Positions 1 to 5,218 of a stretch of 5,271 nt of DNA are shown in pieces. The stretch comes from CANHEE01 sp043777755 (GTDB lineage Bacteria > Bacteroidota > Bacteroidia > Chitinophagales > Saprospiraceae): NCBI GenBank assembly GCA_043777755.1, contig JAYWHK010000009.1, positions 1 to 5,271 on the forward strand. The letters are read 5' to 3'. Made by a program: the position numbers and the translations under genes. A model generated the notes under the pieces. It ran no database searches. It saw only the letters and a list, made by a program, of their open reading frames with translations, and had not been told where the DNA came from. Numbering within the stretch: the stretch's first letter is position 1; the number at the start of each line of letters is the position of its first letter.

Positions 1-555
1 TCTCTTTTTTCTTTATTAAAAAAAGGCGATATTTATTGGGATAATCATAATCGAATCAAGGAAAGCGAAGCGAAATTTGCAGATGTGAGTGAAACACAAG
101 GTTCTGACAACCAAAGAACACCACTTCAGTATGTTTTGAGCAATACATCTCTATCTTGGGCATGGTACAGTTTGCTTGGAATGGGTCTTTTGTTTTTAAT
201 TTTTTCAACAAAAAGAAGACAGCGAATAGTGCCTGTTTTGGCAGAAAATACCAACACTTCATTGGCATTTATACAAAGTATTGGTCGTTTGTATTTTAAC
301 AAACAAGAACATACTTCACTTTGTCGAACACAATACAAGCAATGGCAATGGTTTGTAAGGCAGCGTTATGGATTGAAAACGAACAGTTTAGATGCAGAAT
401 TTACAAAAAAATTAGCATTGTCAAGTGGATTAAAACAAGATATTATTCAACACATTATTGATGCTGGTTTGTACATAGATTCCTACAGTGTCGGAGAAAC
501 AAATTTGATTCAATTTCATAAAGAATTAGAAAGTTTTTATCAAAAATGTAAGTAA
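1..555 (+). CDS. DUF4350-like membrane protein, C-terminal part (5' end outside window)
   Basis: The frame is open from base 1 to the TAA at 553-555, giving 184 visible residues, so the gene is cut by the left edge; the GTG at 85-87 is internal, not a start. The visible part begins with a KKGDIYWDNHNRIKE stretch, then a PLQYVLSNTSLSWAWYSLL segment leading into one hydrophobic membrane span (bases about 154-204). A basic KRRQRIVPV stop-transfer motif follows, then a soluble helical tail of about 110 residues. This order (YWD, 'PL..VLS....WAWY', one membrane span, 'KRRQRIVPV', helical tail with 'IGRLYF') is what I recall for the C-terminus of Bacteroidota DUF4350 proteins. In those genomes the family often sits with MoxR ATPase, DUF58 and RDD-domain genes, which would lie left of the window (inference). 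The molecular role is unknown. Its stop codon faces the stop of the next gene 14 bp away, with a T-rich spacer but no clear hairpin. Confidence 0.8.
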   Translation, partial: SLFSLLKKGDIYWDNHNRIKESEAKFADVSETQGSDNQRTPLQYVLSNTSLSWAWYSLLGMGLLFLIFSTKRRQRIVPVLAENTNTSLAFIQSIGRLYFNKQEHTSLCRTQYKQWQWFVRQRYGLKTNSLDAEFTKKLALSSGLKQDIIQHIIDAGLYIDSYSVGETNLIQFHKELESFYQKCK

Positions 556-569
556 TTTTCTTTTTTTTA

Positions 570-2093
570 CTACATATTACTATAATTCACTTGCTGAATA
601 AACAAATCCCAAAGCTTTTCGTAAGGCATAATTTCTAATTCATGCAACATTCCTCGATACAAAAGCGGAGTATCTGTCAATCTTTGAATGTATTTTTCTG
701 TATTTGTCATTTCAGATGGTTTATAATCTGATTTTGGCAATTGCTGTAACAAACGAATAAACTGTATCGTTCTGAAATATTCTTCTTGGTTCAACTGTCG
801 ATTTGCAAATACTTTCAAACGCTCAATTGCCTCAGTTGCACCTTGCAGATTTTTCCGACGAATATGAAATAATGCTTGTACTGAAACCAAGTGTACCGTA
901 AAAATACGTTGGTCTTTTGGGTACATAATTGGCTCGCCTAAGAACTTGCTCACCTTGAAAATCTTACGTTTGCTTGCTTGTGCTACAGCATTTGAAGCAC
1001 CTTGTGCTTCGGCTAAGAAATTCAAATAAACCTCATAGACATACCAACGCTCACGAGCCTCAATTTCCAATTTTTTGAATTTCCCTTGGTTTGTAGCACG
1101 AGAATGAATAGCAAAAGCATTGATAAAACTGTCCGTATGCAATGCCAACAAAACATAATATTCCATGAAAGTGAACCAAATATCACTGCCTTCTGTGAAA
1201 TTCTGTAAACAACGCTCTGCATTTGATTTTCCATTTTTGTAATCACGCAAGTGCAAATAAGCAGACATCTTTTTGAGCTGAAAAGTAGCTATTTTATTGT
1301 CTTGATAATAAATAGGATTGTCTTCTACATATTTTTCAGCACGCTCACAAACTTCAACCATAGCGTCCCAGTCACGCATCATTTCATAGCGATAAATCCA
1401 TACCAAATACATATTATAAACCACTACGGGCGAGTCATAAACTTCCGAAAGTCCCACGAGCGCATCGCAGTAAGTATCAATTTTTTCAGAAAGCTCTTGA
1501 AGTTCGTCAGGAGATTTGTAATAATTCATATATACACGCTGATACAATTCTTCGGAACGAATCTCTGCATCTAAAATATGTGCATACTGTTTAATGTGTT
1601 GATCGTACTCTTCGTACTCTTTTTCTAAACCATTGTCCGCTGCATATTTACGCAATAGACTGGCGCAATTGACCACTACATCGGCAAACTTAAACTTAAG
1701 AGCCGTTTGTAGAATCTGTTGAGCTTGGTCGGCAGCCGTATGATAGGCTTCGTTCAATTCTAAAATTTTGACCAAAGTCCACTCCTTGTTGCACGTAAAA
1801 TACGCACGGTCATAATTGGACGTAGAAGGAACATTGACATCTAAGAAAAACAAAGTATTCAACAAACGCTTGCGGAAACGAGATTTAAGTTGGCGGTACT
1901 TATCATCTGTTGGAGCGCAATCATAAAGGTACGTAGAGGCATCACGGTCAGTTTTAAACTTTCCTGCAAGTAACGCTTCGTAAAATTCGTTGAACTTAGA
2001 ACTTTTATTTTTTAAAGAATGGTCATCAAAAATTTCAATCTTTCGGACTTTTTTCTTGGTAACAATGCCTGCGATTTCTATTAGATTCTTCAT
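570..2093 (-). CDS. conserved helical-repeat (TPR-like) cytoplasmic protein, function unknown
   Basis: This is a 507-residue protein starting at ATG (2091-2093) and ending with TAG (570-572). It has no signal peptide and no membrane span, so it is probably cytoplasmic. The N-terminus (residues 1-27) is basic, with KKKVRKIEIFDDHSL. Residues 63-86 hold a strongly charged DDKYRQLKSRFRKRLLNTLF block. The rest is almost entirely amphipathic helices rich in Tyr, Leu, Glu and Lys, with paired-helix spacing as in tetratricopeptide-like solenoids (for example residues about 115-180 and 250-330), but I cannot mark canonical TPR units. I recall similar proteins as 'hypothetical' or 'TPR' proteins in Cytophagales, with the N-terminal block the best conserved part. 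The basic start could bind nucleic acid or a partner protein (inference). It is transcribed alone, from a promoter about 160 bp upstream, and converges on the DUF4350-like gene. No function is assigned. Confidence 0.85.
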   Translation of the reverse strand: MKNLIEIAGIVTKKKVRKIEIFDDHSLKNKSSKFNEFYEALLAGKFKTDRDASTYLYDCAPTDDKYRQLKSRFRKRLLNTLFFLDVNVPSTSNYDRAYFTCNKEWTLVKILELNEAYHTAADQAQQILQTALKFKFADVVVNCASLLRKYAADNGLEKEYEEYDQHIKQYAHILDAEIRSEELYQRVYMNYYKSPDELQELSEKIDTYCDALVGLSEVYDSPVVVYNMYLVWIYRYEMMRDWDAMVEVCERAEKYVEDNPIYYQDNKIATFQLKKMSAYLHLRDYKNGKSNAERCLQNFTEGSDIWFTFMEYYVLLALHTDSFINAFAIHSRATNQGKFKKLEIEARERWYVYEVYLNFLAEAQGASNAVAQASKRKIFKVSKFLGEPIMYPKDQRIFTVHLVSVQALFHIRRKNLQGATEAIERLKVFANRQLNQEEYFRTIQFIRLLQQLPKSDYKPSEMTNTEKYIQRLTDTPLLYRGMLHELEIMPYEKLWDLFIQQVNYSNM

Positions 2094-2120
2094 CGAAAAA
2101 CTTTTTGGCTGAATTTATTT

Positions 2121-2205
2121 GGTTGATATTTAAGTAGGCGTATAAAAACAACCGATATTTTTCTTTCAACGACTGAGAGGAAAATGTTGGTTGTTTTAGC
2201 CCAAC
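2121..2205 (-). promoter_or_regulatory. structured 5' leader of the 507-residue gene with competing stems
   Basis: In the minus-strand transcript three pairings share the same segments. GTTGG/CCAAC is formed by 2201-2205 with 2186-2190. A perfect 9-bp stem, AAAACAACC with GGTTGTTTT, is formed by 2189-2197 with 2145-2153, with a possible inner TTTTC/GAAAA stem (2159-2163/2180-2184). GGTTG/CAACC is formed by 2149-2153 with 2121-2125. Because 2149-2153 can pair with either side, the folds exclude each other, as in attenuators or riboswitch-like leaders. I recognise no known riboswitch class, and there is no U-tract after any of the stems, so control of translation or stability is more likely than termination if this is real. 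Confidence 0.3.
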
Positions 2206-2254
2206 TATTTAATTATATTTTAAGATTAATTGTTAAAAGACAAATATTTTTTTA

Positions 2255-2286
2255 CAAATATATAAATCCTTTTTTTATCCTCAAAA
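2255..2286 (-). promoter_or_regulatory. Bacteroidota-type promoter for the 507-residue gene
   Basis: Read on the minus strand, the -7 element TATATTTG (2262-2255) matches TAnnTTTG exactly. A TTTTG -33 element (2286-2282) lies 19 bp upstream, inside the 19-21 bp spacing known for Bacteroidota vegetative promoters. Transcription would start near 2248, giving a leader of about 155 nt before the ATG at 2093. It is the only site in this gap where I found both elements correctly spaced on this strand. Confidence 0.6.
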
Positions 2287-2376
2287 TTATTGTCACAATT
2301 TTAACGCCATTTTTGGATTTTTTTTTTATTAAGCAATTTTTTTTATTAAAAAAATAATAAAAATATACATAAATAT

Positions 2377-2411
2377 TTTTATAAAATGCTGATTATAAGT
2401 ATTTTATAAAA
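2377..2411. repeat. two copies of the palindrome TTTTATAAAA, 25 bp apart
   Basis: The 10-bp perfect palindrome TTTTATAAAA occurs at 2377-2386 and 2402-2411. The pair also forms an 8-bp inverted repeat, TATAAAAT (2380-2387) with ATTTTATA (2401-2408). In DNA this AT-rich chance copies are possible. The spacing and exactness suggest a dyad site for a DNA-binding or bending protein upstream of the 507-residue gene, but nothing proves it. Confidence 0.3.
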
Positions 2412-2479
2412 CAATCAATGTGGAATACTGATTTTACCTATTTGGGAAGAGTAGTGTTTTTTGTGACATATTTTTTTTT

Positions 2480-2510
2480 AAAATAAAATAAAATTTACTC
2501 CAGCATGGAG
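2480..2510 (-). terminator. probable rho-independent terminator of ruvC
   Basis: Nine bases beyond the ruvC stop codon on the minus strand, CTCCA (2510-2506) pairs with TGGAG (2502-2498) around a 3-nt loop. It is followed by TAAATTTTATTTTATTTT. The stem is short (5 bp, 3 GC pairs) and the T-tract is interrupted, so termination may be partial, but position and orientation fit the gene. Confidence 0.5.
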
Positions 2511-2519
2511 ATGAAAGAC

Positions 2520-3083
2520 TTATAGTTTTGCCACTTTACTTGGATTAGCTTTGATGAAGCCAGCCCAACCATCTTTTTTACTTATTTTCCCCAATGGAGA
2601 GCTACTTTGAAAATGATGACAAACAGCCGCCGCCAATGCGTCCGTTGCATCAAGCGAATGTTCGTCTAATTTTGTTTTCAAAATAGTTTCGAGCATAGAA
2701 GCAACTTGTTCTTTTGAAGAAGCACCTTTCCCCGTGACGGATTGCTTGATTTTTTTAGGAGAATATTCCGTTACTTCTAAGCCTTTGACCATTCCTGCTG
2801 CAATTGCTACACCTTGCGCTCGCCCTAATTTAAGCATAGATTGCACATTTTTTCCAAAAAATGGAGCTTCGACCGCCATTTCAGTAGGTTTGTGTTCGTC
2901 GATAACTTCGCTTAGGCGTTCAAATATTTTTTTCAACTTCAAAGGTTGGTCTTCGAGGTGCGCCATCGTGACCACACCGATTTCAAGAGCTTTGATAATT
3001 TGCCCGTCTATTTCGATTACAGCGTAGCCCAAAAAATTTGTTCCAGGATCAACGCCGATGTATTTTTTCTTTTCTTTTTTCAA
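2520..3083 (-). CDS. ruvC: crossover junction endodeoxyribonuclease RuvC
   Basis: RuvC is the Holliday-junction resolvase. As a dimer with RuvAB it makes paired nicks in four-way junctions during recombinational repair. The protein has 187 residues and an RNase H-like fold. The four catalytic acids are in place: D12 in IGVDPGTNFLGYA, E72 in AVEAPFFGKN, and D145 and D148 in LDATDALA, matching E. coli D7, E66, D138 and D141. F75 takes the place of the junction-probing F69. The basic YSPKKIKQSVTGKG loop (108-120) is also present. A C-terminal tail of about 25 residues (KKDGWAGFIKANPSK) extends past the core, which makes it slightly longer than E. coli RuvC. No ATG precedes the first catalytic acid, and an in-frame TAA lies two codons upstream, so the start must be TTG (3081-3083) or the adjacent ATT. 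It is divergent from the dipeptidase gene. Confidence 0.95.
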   Translation of the reverse strand: MKKEKKKYIGVDPGTNFLGYAVIEIDGQIIKALEIGVVTMAHLEDQPLKLKKIFERLSEVIDEHKPTEMAVEAPFFGKNVQSMLKLGRAQGVAIAAGMVKGLEVTEYSPKKIKQSVTGKGASSKEQVASMLETILKTKLDEHSLDATDALAAAVCHHFQSSSPLGKISKKDGWAGFIKANPSKVAKL

Positions 3084-3111
3084 AATTTATGTATAATTGA
3101 AAGGATAACCT

Positions 3112-3119
3112 TATTTTTG
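3112..3119 (+). promoter_or_regulatory. -7 element (TATTTTTG) for the dipeptidase gene
   Basis: TATTTTTG matches TAnnTTTG and ends 18 bp before the ATG at 3138, so the transcript would have a leader of only about 12 nt. No proper TTG lies 19-21 bp upstream; the nearest sequence there is TTATG. It sits in the 54-bp gap between divergent genes, so factors binding here could affect ruvC too. Confidence 0.5.
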
Positions 3120-3137
3120 CGACAAAAATTTAGAACA

Positions 3138-3827
3138 ATGATAAAAAAATTAATTTTTGCAATGTCTTCCTCTTTGTTGTTTGTGGCTTGTTCAATGCAC
3201 AAAGATACACTTTCTACCAAAATTCAAGCAACTCAAAGCGACACAGCCCAACAAAAAATAAATGTAACAGAAGATGTCGAGTTTGACAATGGTTTTGTAG
3301 AGCTAAAAAACCTTGATTCGAGCATCCAAATTGACATTAAATATGCGACAACAGATAATTTTGTCAAAGAAAAAATGTACAACTGCGGCAAGTGTTTTCT
3401 TCGCCCAGAAGTAGCCAATGCTATTGTTGCTGCTCAAAAAATAGTACAAAAAAAAGGCTATGGCTTGAAAATGTTTGACTGTTACCGACCTCGACCTTTT
3501 CAGCAAAAACTTTGGGATAAAGTACCAGATGATCGCTACGTTACGCCGCCAGCAAAAGGTTCAATGCACAACCGTGGCGCAGCCGTAGATATTACTTTGG
3601 TGGACAAAAACGGAAAAGAAATAGACATGGGAACACCTTTTGATTTTTTTGGAGAAAAAGCCTATCAAACATACACCAACCTGCCAAAAGATGTGTTAAA
3701 CCATAGAAAGTTATTAACCGAAACCTTGGAAAGTGTTGGTTTCAAGCGAATTCGTACAGAATGGTGGCATTTTTCTTTTCAAAAAAAGAAATATACTCTT
3801 TCTGACTGGTTATGGGATTGTAAATAA
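3138..3827 (+). CDS. VanX-type D-alanyl-D-alanine dipeptidase, predicted lipoprotein (peptidase family M15D)
   Basis: This is a zinc dipeptidase predicted to cleave D-Ala-D-Ala or related dipeptides released from peptidoglycan. The start at ATG 3138 gives 229 residues beginning with a lipoprotein signal, MIKKLIFAMSSSLLFVAC, with lipobox LFVAC and lipidated Cys18. The frame is open further upstream, but that would bury the signal peptide and overlap ruvC antisense. The M15D signatures are complete: SMHNRGAAVD at 142-151 gives zinc ligands H144 and D151. EWWH at 208-211 gives the catalytic E208 and zinc ligand H211. R117 in DCYRPRP matches the transition-state arginine of VanX. Cysteines at 83, 86 and 115 could form a disulfide outside the cytoplasm. 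VanX itself is cytoplasmic; a lipid-anchored form points to envelope work such as wall recycling or nutrition rather than vancomycin resistance, and no vanH or vanA partners are visible. Closest named genes are vanX/ddpX. Confidence 0.9.
   Translation: MIKKLIFAMSSSLLFVACSMHKDTLSTKIQATQSDTAQQKINVTEDVEFDNGFVELKNLDSSIQIDIKYATTDNFVKEKMYNCGKCFLRPEVANAIVAAQKIVQKKGYGLKMFDCYRPRPFQQKLWDKVPDDRYVTPPAKGSMHNRGAAVDITLVDKNGKEIDMGTPFDFFGEKAYQTYTNLPKDVLNHRKLLTETLESVGFKRIRTEWWHFSFQKKKYTLSDWLWDCK
3200..3227 (-). promoter_or_regulatory. possible ruvC promoter inside the divergent dipeptidase gene
   Basis: On the minus strand TATCTTTG (3207-3200) matches the -7 consensus, with a TTG (3227-3225) 17 bp upstream, slightly short of the usual 19-21. 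It would give ruvC a leader of about 110 nt and make the two divergent transcripts overlap. No good -7 match lies closer to ruvC. Because it falls in coding sequence it may be chance. Confidence 0.25.
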
Positions 3828-3888
3828 GCATTGCAACCATTAGCTTGTATCGCTTTTGATTAACTATTTACCACTTTTGGAATCTTTC

Positions 3889-3974
3889 ACCATGGAGAAA
3901 CGGAGAACACGGAGTTTGAAAAAAATTAGCTTCGGCTAATTTTTTTGCCTCCGTGACCTCCGTTTCTTCGTGGT
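3889..3974. repeat. 86-nt hairpin repeat with CGGAG-type arms
   Basis: The left arm 3889-3914 and right arm 3949-3974 are 26-nt inverted repeats matching at 22 positions. Two of the four mismatches become G-U wobbles in RNA read on the plus strand, leaving one 2-base mismatch. The arms are built from near-repeats of 8-9 bases: TGGAGAAA, CGGAGAACA, CGGAG on the left and CTCCGTGA, CCTCCGTTT, CTTCGTGG on the right. Between them is the perfect 12-bp terminator core. Arms of the form 'CACGGAG...ACGGAG' look like a dispersed repeat I associate with intergenic regions of many environmental bacteria; this is memory, not a search. The element begins 61 bp after the dipeptidase stop. Confidence 0.7.
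3919..3946. terminator. bidirectional intrinsic terminator with UUCG tetraloop
   Basis: AAAAAAATTAGC (3919-3930) pairs perfectly over 12 bp with GCTAATTTTTTT (3935-3946) around a TTCG loop closed by a C-G pair, the exceptionally stable C(UUCG)G tetraloop. A7 on one side and T7 on the other allow termination in either direction. On the plus strand it would end the dipeptidase transcript. Confidence 0.75.
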
Positions 3975-3982
3975 AAAAAATA

Positions 3983-3999
3983 AAAAATCTTCGATTTTT
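3983..3999. terminator. small A/T hairpin, possible auxiliary terminator
   Basis: AAAAATC (3983-3989) pairs with GATTTTT (3993-3999) around TTC. It resembles a reduced version of the main terminator core 36 bp upstream. The stem has a single GC pair, so it is weak alone. Confidence 0.3.
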
Positions 4000-4078
4000 C
4001 TTTGCAATGCTAATCATATTTATGCTTTTGATTTAAGAAATACAAGCTAAATTTTATTGAAAATGCTAATAAGTTTTT

Positions 4079-4147
4079 ATTTTTTTATAAAAAAATGGTC
4101 GTTTTTATATCAAAAAACAATGTTTTTTTGATTTTTTATAAAAAAAT
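4079..4147. repeat. two A/T palindromes 51 bp apart with a hairpin between them
   Basis: A perfect 18-bp palindrome, A-T7-A-T-A7-T, lies at 4079-4096, and a near copy, A-T6-A-T-A7-T, at 4131-4147; their centres are 51 bp apart, close to five helical turns. Between them ATCAAAAAAC (4109-4118) can pair with GTTTTTTTGAT (4122-4132) with one bulge. They lie about 45 bp upstream of the GT5-gene -7 element and may be curved DNA or protein sites, or just composition. Confidence 0.35.
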
Positions 4148-4184
4148 CTTCAAAAGACTTGATTAAATGAAAAAAATAGATAGT

Positions 4185-4204
4185 TTTTGCGTACCTTTGC
4201 AAAA
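4185..4204 (+). promoter_or_regulatory. promoter -7 element (TACCTTTG) within an inverted repeat, GT5-like gene
   Basis: TACCTTTG at 4192-4199 matches TAnnTTTG exactly and predicts a start near 4206, with a leader of about 24 nt to the ATG at 4230. No TTG lies 19-21 bp upstream, so the -33 element is weak or absent. TTTTGC (4185-4190) and GCAAAA (4199-4204) form a perfect 6-bp inverted repeat centred on the -7 element, placed as an operator would be. Confidence 0.6.
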
Positions 4205-4229
4205 CTTTTTGTAAAATATCAGCTTATAA

Positions 4230-5069
4230 ATGACAAAGAAAAGACTATTGGTAGTTACTCAGGAAATGGATCCATATACGGAAAACACGTTTATGTCAGA
4301 TCTTATTACTCGCCTTCCGCAATACGCACAAGATAAAGGTGCTTTTGAGTTAAGAGTTTTGATGCCCAAATATGGCTCTATCAATGAGCGTCGCCACCGT
4401 CTGCACGAAGTCGTAAGGCTGTCAGGTATGAATATCATCATTGATGATGATGATTATCCATTAGTTATCAAGGTTGCCTCTATGCCAAATTCTCGTATGC
4501 AGGTTTATTTTCTTGAAAACGAAGACTATTTCAAGCGCAAAAACTGCGCAACAGATGTTTCGACAGACGAAGAAGGCAACGCTTACGAAGACAATCACGA
4601 AAGAATGATATTTTTTAGCAAAGCTGTTTTAGAAACTGTCAAAAAATTCGGTTGGGCACCAGATGTTATACATTGCCATGGCTGGCTAACTTCCATGATT
4701 CCGCTTTTTGTAAAAGAAGCATACATTCATGAGCCAATTTTTAAACACTCGACAGTAGTATATTCTTTGTACAATAATACTCCATTAGACCAAGTTCCTG
4801 AAAATTTTGTAGCCAAAGGAAGTATAAATACCTTAAACTCTGAATTTCTTGCGCCGTATTTTGACGGAACTAACTTTACGGTGGACAAAGGTGCTTGCCA
4901 TTATGCAGATGCCATCATTAAAGGAGAAGAAGAAATCAACGAAACGGTTTCAGCGCAAATCGCAAACATGGAAAAACCAATCTTGGAATTTCAAGACAAC
5001 GAAAATTACTTGGTAAAATATATTGATTTTTATAAAGATTTATTGTCGGCTTCTGAGGCTTCGGAATAA
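4230..5069 (+). CDS. short GT5-like (glycogen/starch synthase N-terminal domain) protein, probably not a full synthase
   Basis: This is a 279-residue cytoplasmic protein from ATG 4230 to TAA 5069. It matches the Bacteroidota proteins annotated 'glycogen/starch synthase': RLLVVTQEMDPY at 5-16, RVLMPKYGSINERRHRLHEV at 42-61, VYFLENEDYF at 92-101, and PDVIHCHGW at 144-152, equivalent to the GT5 'DxxHxHxW' region. It holds only the GT5 N-terminal Rossmann half; true GlgA is about 470-500 residues, with a C-terminal GT-B domain that is absent here. The N-terminal KTGGL nucleotide-sugar motif of GlgA is replaced by TENTF (residues 17-21). It is therefore unlikely to make glycogen alone; a partner or regulatory role is possible (inference). 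In Bacteroidota I recall this gene beside a DUF4270 lipoprotein gene and panC; neither is visible here. It has its own TACCTTTG promoter. An acidic run IIDDDDY (70-76) is present. Confidence 0.85.
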   Translation: MTKKRLLVVTQEMDPYTENTFMSDLITRLPQYAQDKGAFELRVLMPKYGSINERRHRLHEVVRLSGMNIIIDDDDYPLVIKVASMPNSRMQVYFLENEDYFKRKNCATDVSTDEEGNAYEDNHERMIFFSKAVLETVKKFGWAPDVIHCHGWLTSMIPLFVKEAYIHEPIFKHSTVVYSLYNNTPLDQVPENFVAKGSINTLNSEFLAPYFDGTNFTVDKGACHYADAIIKGEEEINETVSAQIANMEKPILEFQDNENYLVKYIDFYKDLLSASEASE

Positions 5070-5074
5070 TTTTT
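5051..5074 (+). terminator. weak terminator-like hairpin at the 3' end of the GT5-like gene
   Basis: TTCTGA (5051-5056) can pair with TCGGAA (5061-5066) around GGCT, including one G-U pair, followed by TAATTTTT. It overlaps the last codons, so translating ribosomes would disrupt it. The stronger terminator at 5219-5265 may do most of the work. Confidence 0.25.
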
Positions 5075-5146
5075 CCTTAGAACCAACGTATTTATTCTAA
5101 ATATGCTCTTTGTGTGGATACCGTAGAGCGTTGCCGTTTATATGCT

Positions 5147-5154
5147 TACCTTTG
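5147..5154 (+). promoter_or_regulatory. orphan -7 element TACCTTTG
   Basis: It is an exact TAnnTTTG match, identical to the GT5-gene element including the following GC. No TTG lies 19-21 bp upstream; one at 5131-5133 is only 13 bp away. No coding start follows within the window, so it drives either a short RNA ending at the terminator or a gene beyond the right edge. Confidence 0.4.
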
Positions 5155-5218
5155 CGGAAAATATAATTTCTGTGTAAGCGGGCGTTCAAAATTGATTAGT
5201 ATTATTTTGTCGTTGAGA

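Larger units (their letters stand above)
2094..2519. other. AT-rich intergenic region between two minus-strand genes
   Basis: This gap of 426 bp holds no credible ORF. From right to left, in the sense of the flanking minus-strand genes, it holds the ruvC terminator hairpin, a paired set of A/T palindromes, long A and T tracts (T10-ATTAA at 2318-2332 and T8-ATTAA at 2337-2349), the promoter of the 507-residue gene, and a leader of about 155 nt with several GGTTG/CAACC complementary segments. The long A/T tracts just upstream of the promoter resemble UP-like or curved DNA, which is an inference from composition only. Confidence 0.7.
3827..4050. repeat. interleaved inverted and direct repeats around the hairpin element
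   Basis: Just after the dipeptidase stop, AGCATTGCAA (3827-3836) is inverted at 4002-4011, and TTAGCTTGTAT (3840-3850) is inverted at 4040-4050. GCTTTTGATT (3852-3861) recurs directly at 4024-4033. The two inverted pairs interleave (A-B-A'-B'), so they cannot form one simple cruciform. They frame the central hairpin and may be traces of insertion or of rearranged repeat copies. AATGCTAAT also recurs at 4006-4014 and 4062-4070. Confidence 0.5.
3828..4229. other. repeat-rich intergenic region between dipeptidase and GT5-like gene
   Basis: This gap of 402 bp holds no credible ORF. In order it carries a spacer with repeat arms, the long CGGAG-arm hairpin with its terminator core, a second small hairpin, the second set of repeat arms, a very A/T-rich stretch with paired palindromes, and the promoter of the GT5-like gene. 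The hairpin arms are visibly richer in G and C than the flanks, suggesting different origin. Confidence 0.7.

Noticed and set aside
85..555. GTG at 85 as the start of the first gene
   Set aside because: The frame stays open to base 1 and the upstream residues (YWD motif) fit the same family, so the gene is truncated by the window, not started at 85.
556..569. T-tract between the two convergent genes as a terminator
   Set aside because: No stem precedes the T-run on either strand, so intrinsic termination cannot be supported.
1251..1574. 107-codon plus-strand ORF
   Set aside because: It lies wholly antisense within the 507-residue gene, has no promoter or family resemblance, and is a frame shadow.
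2734..3027. 97-codon plus-strand ORF opposite ruvC
   Set aside because: It is fully antisense to a gene with clear catalytic motifs, and shows no independent coding evidence.
2946..3137. In-frame upstream extension of the dipeptidase ORF starting at 2946
   Set aside because: It would add 64 residues that overlap ruvC antisense and bury a clear lipoprotein signal; the -7 element at 3112-3119 also lies after that start.
3889..3974. CRISPR-like or insertion-sequence interpretation of the CGGAG repeats
   Set aside because: The units are 8-9 bases, adjacent and inverted, with no spacers, no transposase and no target duplication seen.
5103..5177. Short plus-strand ORFs starting at 5103 and 5142
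   Set aside because: They encode only 7 and 11 residues, have no ribosome-binding context, and the second one contains the promoter element.
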